Assembly: GCA_018195615.1 (NCBI GenBank)
Contig: JAGTPG010000001.1
Coordinates: forward strand, 1,302,001 to 1,366,000
DNA from: Streptomyces tuirus
Lineage (GTDB): Bacteria; Actinomycetota; Actinomycetes; Streptomycetales; Streptomycetaceae
Direction of reading: 5' to 3'
DNA length: 64,000 nt
Positions 60,281-64,000 of this stretch are shown here, piece after piece. A program made the translations under genes and the position numbers. The notes below the pieces were generated by a model. That model made no database searches, had not been told where the DNA came from, and was given only the letters and a program-made list of their open reading frames with translations. How positions within the stretch are numbered: position 1 is the stretch's first letter; each line of letters opens with the position of its first letter.

Positions 60281-61952
60281 ATGTCCGGATCCGCGAACAG
60301 ACCGGTCGGCCGCCGCACCTTCGTCCTCGGCGCCACCGCCGCCGGCACCGCCCTCACCGGCACCGCCCTCACCGGCACGGCGCACGCCGCCGGCTTCGGC
60401 TGGAGCGACGACGGGTCGAACTACGTCGTCGACACCGGCGCCCAGCTGGTCTTCAAGGTCAGCAAGTCCACCGGCGACCTGACCTCGCTGGTGTACCGGG
60501 GCACGGAGTACCAGGGCTACGGCGGCATGAACTCGCACATCGAGTCCGGTCTCGGCGCCTCCACCGTCAGCATCGGACAGTCCGGCTCGACGATCCTGGT
60601 CTCCGTCACGCACGGCACGCTGAAGCACTACTACGCGGCCCGCAGCGGCGAGAACAACGTCTACCTGTGGACCGACAAGGCCGACGCGTCCGTCTCGGCG
60701 ACTCGCTACATCGTGCGCGTGAAGAAGGGCGCGTTCCTCAACGACGAACCCGACTCCTACACGTACGCGCCGACCACGATCGAGGCCTCGGACGTGTTCC
60801 GGAAGTCCGACGGGCAGACCCGCTCCAAGCACTACGCGCGGCGGCGCGTCATGGACTACGACTACGTCGGATGGTCCTCCGGCGGCGTCGGTCTGTGGGT
60901 CGTGCGCAGCAACCACGAGAAGGCCTCGGGCGGTCCCTTCTACCGCTCCCTGCTGCGCCACCAGAGCGCGGACGGCGGCGGCCTGTACGAGATCCTCTAT
61001 TACGGGCAGAACCAGACCGAACCCCAGCGCTTCGGCCTCCAGGGCCCGTACGTCATCGCCTTCACGGACGGCGGGGCGCCCTCCTCGTCGCTGTTCCCGG
61101 GGACGCTGACCACCCCGTGGGCCGACTCGCTCGGCATCTCGGGGTACGTGCCGGCGAGCGGCCGGGGCAAGGTGGCGGGCGTGGGGATCTCCGGGCGGAA
61201 CACCGCCTACCCGTACACCGTCGGGCTGGCCAACCCGGCGGCGCAGTACTGGGGTGCGGCGCGTTCGTCGGACGGCTACTTCTCCATCGCGGGCGTGCTG
61301 CCGGGCACGTACACGCTGACCGTCTTCAAGGGCGAGCTGGCGGTGTACACCACGTCGGTGAGCGTGGCGGCGGGCGGTACGACCACCCTGAACACGATCG
61401 GCGTCCCGTCGTCCAACGACCCGTCGAGCGCGGGCGCGATCTGGCGGATCGGGGACTGGAACGGCACGCCGAGCGGGTTCAAGAACGCCGATCTGATGAC
61501 GTACGCCCACCCGTCGGACGTGCGGGCCGCGTCCTGGACCGGGAACGTCGTCGTCGGCAACGGCGAGACGGCGGCCTTCCCCTGCTATCTCTGGAAGGAC
61601 GTCAACAGCGGGATCCTCGTGTACTTCCGGCTGACCGCCGCCCAGGCCGCCGCCGCGCACACCCTGCGCATCGGGGTGACGACGGCGTACGCGAACGGCC
61701 GGCCCCAGGTCACCGTCAACGACACCTGGACCTCGGCCATCCCTCCCCGCCCACCCAGCCGAACACCCGGTCGCTGACCAACGGTTCGTACCGGGGCAAC
61801 AACCACACGTTCACGTACAGCGTCCCGCGTCCGCCTGGAAGACGGACACGAGTCAGTACAACGTGCTCAGGATCGACGTGGTGAGCGGGTCGGGGGCGGC
61901 CGGTTTCCTCAGCGCCGGGACCGCGATCGACGCGATCGACCTCCTGGTCTAG
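60281..61952 (+). CDS. Rhamnogalacturonan lyase, PL4 family (two frame changes)
   Basis: About 557 residues. A Tat signal (PVGRRTFVLGATAAGTALTG) is followed by the PL4 catalytic beta-sandwich (GWSDDGSNYVVDTGAQLVFK, VYRGTEYQGYGGMNSHIESG, DYVGWSSGGVGLWVVRSNHE). Then a fibronectin-like domain (DGYFSIAGVLPGTYTLTVFK) and a C-terminal carbohydrate-binding jelly roll (IWRIGDWNGTPSGFKNADL, ending FLSAGTAIDAIDLLV). It cleaves the pectin backbone by beta-elimination outside the cell. Single C/G additions near 61747 and 61832 restore the last 70 residues. RBS CAGGAGG. Confidence 0.9.
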
Positions 61953-61964
61953 GTCTGGCCCAGG

Positions 61965-63386
61965 TCATGTCCCGCGCGTCCACTGCTGGTTGGTGCCTCC
62001 GTTGCACGTGTACGTGATGATCGCGGCGGAGTCGGCGGTGGACGCGCCGTTCACGTCCAGGCACTCGCCGGTGGCCCGCGACTTGAGGTTCACGTACGAG
62101 CCGGTGGTGGTCAGCGACCACTGCTGGCTCGTCGCGGAGGCATTGCAGTTCTCCTGGGTGACCGTGCTCGCGTTCTCCTGCACGCACAGGGAGCTGTTGC
62201 GGACCATCAGCTGGTAGTAGCCGCTGCCGACGGACTTGAACCAGTACTTCTGGTTGGCGCCGCCGTTGCAGTCGTACTGCTTGAGCTGGGCGCCCGCCCA
62301 GAGCGACTGGCTCGTGACGTCCGCGCACTTGGAGGAGTGGCGGGCGATGAGGGTGTTGTACGTGGCACTGGTGCCGGAGACGGTCCCGGCGGCGGTGTCG
62401 ACGGTGACCTCCGGCGACCAGGACATGGACATCGTGGTCGAGCCCGAGAAGGTCAGCGGCAGCCACACGTAGCGGGAGTCGTTGACGGTGCCGCCGAAGG
62501 AGTTGCCCCAGCGGTCGCCCAGGTAGAGGTACGAGGTGCCCGAGCTGCCCTGCACGGGCAGGACGAACGCGGTCTGTGAGCCGTACGTCGTCGAGTCGCC
62601 GATGTTCTTCATGGCGGACCAGGGGCCGGCGATGTTCGTGGCGGTGGCGTACTGCTGCTGGTTGGGGTTCCAGCCGGTGGCGCCCGAGGTCAGCATGAAG
62701 TACACGCCGTTCCGCTTGAACAGGGCGGGGGCCTCACGGTGGCCGCCCGGCCAGGGGTTGGCGACCAGGCTCGCGATGCCGGTGTAGTCGGCGGTGAGGC
62801 GGTAGATCTGGAGGTCGTAGTTCTCGCGGGCGGCGGAGATCATGTACCCGGCGCCGTCGGTGTCGACGAAGACCGTGATGTCCCGGGACATGTGCTGGCC
62901 GAGCGGCCGGAAGCTGCCCTTCCAGGTGTAGTCGCCGTCGACGGTGTCGGAGACGGCGACGGCGGCGCGGGCCTCGCTGTAGTCGGTGCCGTTCTCCTTG
63001 TGCATCCACATCACGAACTTGCCGGTGGACGCGTTGTACATGACCTTCGGACGCTCGATGTTGGCGGTCGCCAGCTCGGGGTCACTGGCCTCGGTCAGGA
63101 CGTGGTTGCGGAACTCCCAGTTCTTCAGGTCGGTCGAGCGGTAGGCGTCGACGTACCGGAAGGTGTTGTCGGCGTTGCGGTGCTCGCCGAACCAGTAGTA
63201 GTACGAGCCGACCTTGATCACCCCGCCGCCGTGCGCGTGCACGGGGTTGCCCGAGGTGTCCTTGAACTGGGTGCCGTTGGTGATGGTCTGGGGCGCGGCC
63301 TGGGCGGGCCCGGCGGTGGCGAGCGCGCCGAACAGTCCGAGGCACAGGGCGAGGAGGACCGCGTACGCGCGTCTCATCTCAGTCAC
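61965..63386 (-). CDS. Secreted GH43 enzyme (galactanase-like) with ricin-type CBM13
   Basis: 473 residues with a signal peptide (LLALCLGLFGALATAGPA). The five-blade propeller starts FKDTSGNPVHAHGGGVIKV and YYYWFGEHRNADNTF, which matches the GH43 subfamily 24 exo-beta-1,3-galactanase pattern, and includes HREAPALFKRNGVYFMLTSG. The last 130 residues are a ricin-B trefoil (CADVTSQSLWAGAQLKQYDC, NSSLCVQENASTVTQENCNA, GECLDVNGAS), with QxW repeats. It probably degrades arabinogalactan side chains. GTG at 63386 overlaps the preceding gene by eight bases; ATG 63377 is an alternative. Confidence 0.87.
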   Translation of the reverse strand: MTEMRRAYAVLLALCLGLFGALATAGPAQAAPQTITNGTQFKDTSGNPVHAHGGGVIKVGSYYYWFGEHRNADNTFRYVDAYRSTDLKNWEFRNHVLTEASDPELATANIERPKVMYNASTGKFVMWMHKENGTDYSEARAAVAVSDTVDGDYTWKGSFRPLGQHMSRDITVFVDTDGAGYMISAARENYDLQIYRLTADYTGIASLVANPWPGGHREAPALFKRNGVYFMLTSGATGWNPNQQQYATATNIAGPWSAMKNIGDSTTYGSQTAFVLPVQGSSGTSYLYLGDRWGNSFGGTVNDSRYVWLPLTFSGSTTMSMSWSPEVTVDTAAGTVSGTSATYNTLIARHSSKCADVTSQSLWAGAQLKQYDCNGGANQKYWFKSVGSGYYQLMVRNSSLCVQENASTVTQENCNASATSQQWSLTTTGSYVNLKSRATGECLDVNGASTADSAAIITYTCNGGTNQQWTRGT

Positions 63387-64000
63387 CCGCCTTCACCGTG
63401 TCGGCGACGGGGATGCCGAAGTCAGGGGTGCCGTCCGGCTTCCAGCCGAGCTTCTGGATCCGGGTGTGGCGGTTGGGGTCGTTCAGCGGGTCGCCGTTGA
63501 TCTCCTTGTACTGGCGGGCGTGGTAGACGAGCACGTCGGTGCGGCCGTCCTCGGCGACGGTGAAGCAGTTGTGGCCGGGACCGTACTGCTTGGTCGTGTC
63601 GTTGCTGGTGAAGACCGGGGTGGGCGACTTGGACCAGCTCATCGGGTCCAGCAGGTGGCTGTCGGCGTCGGCGGTCAGCAGGCCCACGCAGTAGTTGAAG
63701 TCGGTGGCGCTGGCCGAGTACGTCATGAAGAGGCGGCCGTTGCGCTTGAGGACGTACGGGCCCTCGTTGACCTTGAAGCCGATGCACTCCCAGTCGTATT
63801 CCGGGGTGGAGAGGCGCACCTGAGGACCCTTCAGGGTCCAGGGGTTCGCCATCTCCGACAGGAAGATGCCGGTGTTGTTGTCCAGGCCGGGCTCGTGCTG
63901 CGCCCAGGCCAGGTAGCGCTTGCCGCGGTGGGTGAAGGTGGTGGCGTCCAGGGAGAAGGTCTCCCAGGCCGTCTTGACCTGGCCCTTCTCCACCCAGGTG
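63379..64000 (-). CDS. GH43 arabinofuranosidase-like enzyme, C-terminal part (runs off window)
   Basis: At least 206 residues of a second GH43-type propeller with the start outside the window. Blocks are DATTFTHRGKRYLAWAQHEP, WECIGFKVNEGPYVLKRNGR (with the Glu general acid in NEGP) and YGPGHNCFTVAEDGRTDVLV. The pattern fits GH43 arabinofuranosidases of plant-wall clusters. It is the upstream neighbour of the galactanase-like gene in the same operon, overlapping it by eight bases. Confidence 0.88.
   Translation of the reverse strand, partial: TWVEKGQVKTAWETFSLDATTFTHRGKRYLAWAQHEPGLDNNTGIFLSEMANPWTLKGPQVRLSTPEYDWECIGFKVNEGPYVLKRNGRLFMTYSASATDFNYCVGLLTADADSHLLDPMSWSKSPTPVFTSNDTTKQYGPGHNCFTVAEDGRTDVLVYHARQYKEINGDPLNDPNRHTRIQKLGWKPDGTPDFGIPVADTVKAGD

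Overview
The base composition (very GC-rich, third positions almost all G or C) and the gene content point to a Streptomyces chromosome. Supporting features are an AldO-type alditol oxidase, a DUF2637 membrane protein, a stand-alone RsbW-like ATPase, a STAS-ANTAR protein, a PucR-controlled xanthine dehydrogenase cluster, ROK-controlled sugar uptake, ABC-2 exporters and Tat-exported plant-polysaccharide enzymes. The window is a mosaic of chromosomal modules. I see no tRNA, rRNA, insertion sequence, prophage or CRISPR array.

Layout. 1-1692: the start of an epimerase gene, divergent from a polysaccharide deacetylase lipoprotein, then a small SRPBCC protein. 1900-10531: purine catabolism, with XdhC, an NCS2 purine permease and the three xanthine dehydrogenase subunits on the minus strand, divergent from a PucR regulator. 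10679-20084: TPR protein, GntR regulator, FhuF-type iron protein behind a clear iron box, DUF2637 protein, RsbW-like ATPase, secreted protein, membrane-anchored HTH protein and a PP2C-like phosphatase. 20296-24613: DUF456 protein, an adaptive-response pair (Ada/AlkA fusion plus Ogt), a small secreted protein, RsgA and a short leader-like peptide gene. 24610-31483: a zinc-finger/CBM2 membrane protein, a radical SAM protein, a 2-hydroxyacid dehydrogenase, AldO and a STAS-ANTAR regulator. 31679-39151: ROK regulator, sugar ABC uptake system and GH2 beta-galactosidase. 39257-41886: an ABC-2 exporter. 41900-47422: GH65 phosphorylase-type enzyme, universal stress protein, Rv1733c-family protein and MFS transporter. 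47661-57221: nucleotidyltransferase, secreted endonuclease/phosphatase, the hydrolase plus caspase-STAND-WD40 pair, TetR, phosphotransferase and a PEP-mutase-family enzyme. 57275-64000: enzymes for pectin and arabinogalactan (DUF2264, CE12 esterase, PL4 lyase, GH43_24, GH43).

The most interesting locus is 49918-54868. An alpha/beta hydrolase gene overlaps by four bases a very large gene that joins a caspase-like protease, a P-loop STAND NTPase and about 14 WD40 blades. This architecture resembles NTP-dependent biological-conflict (anti-phage or self-killing) systems, with the WD40 part as sensor and the protease and hydrolase as candidate effectors.

Caution for every user of this window: at least 15 otherwise intact genes are broken by about two dozen single-base frame changes. 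Most sit in runs of G or C and can be repaired by adding one base. I read these as sequencing or assembly errors, not decay. The affected genes are reported as single CDS spans, with the approximate position of each frame change.
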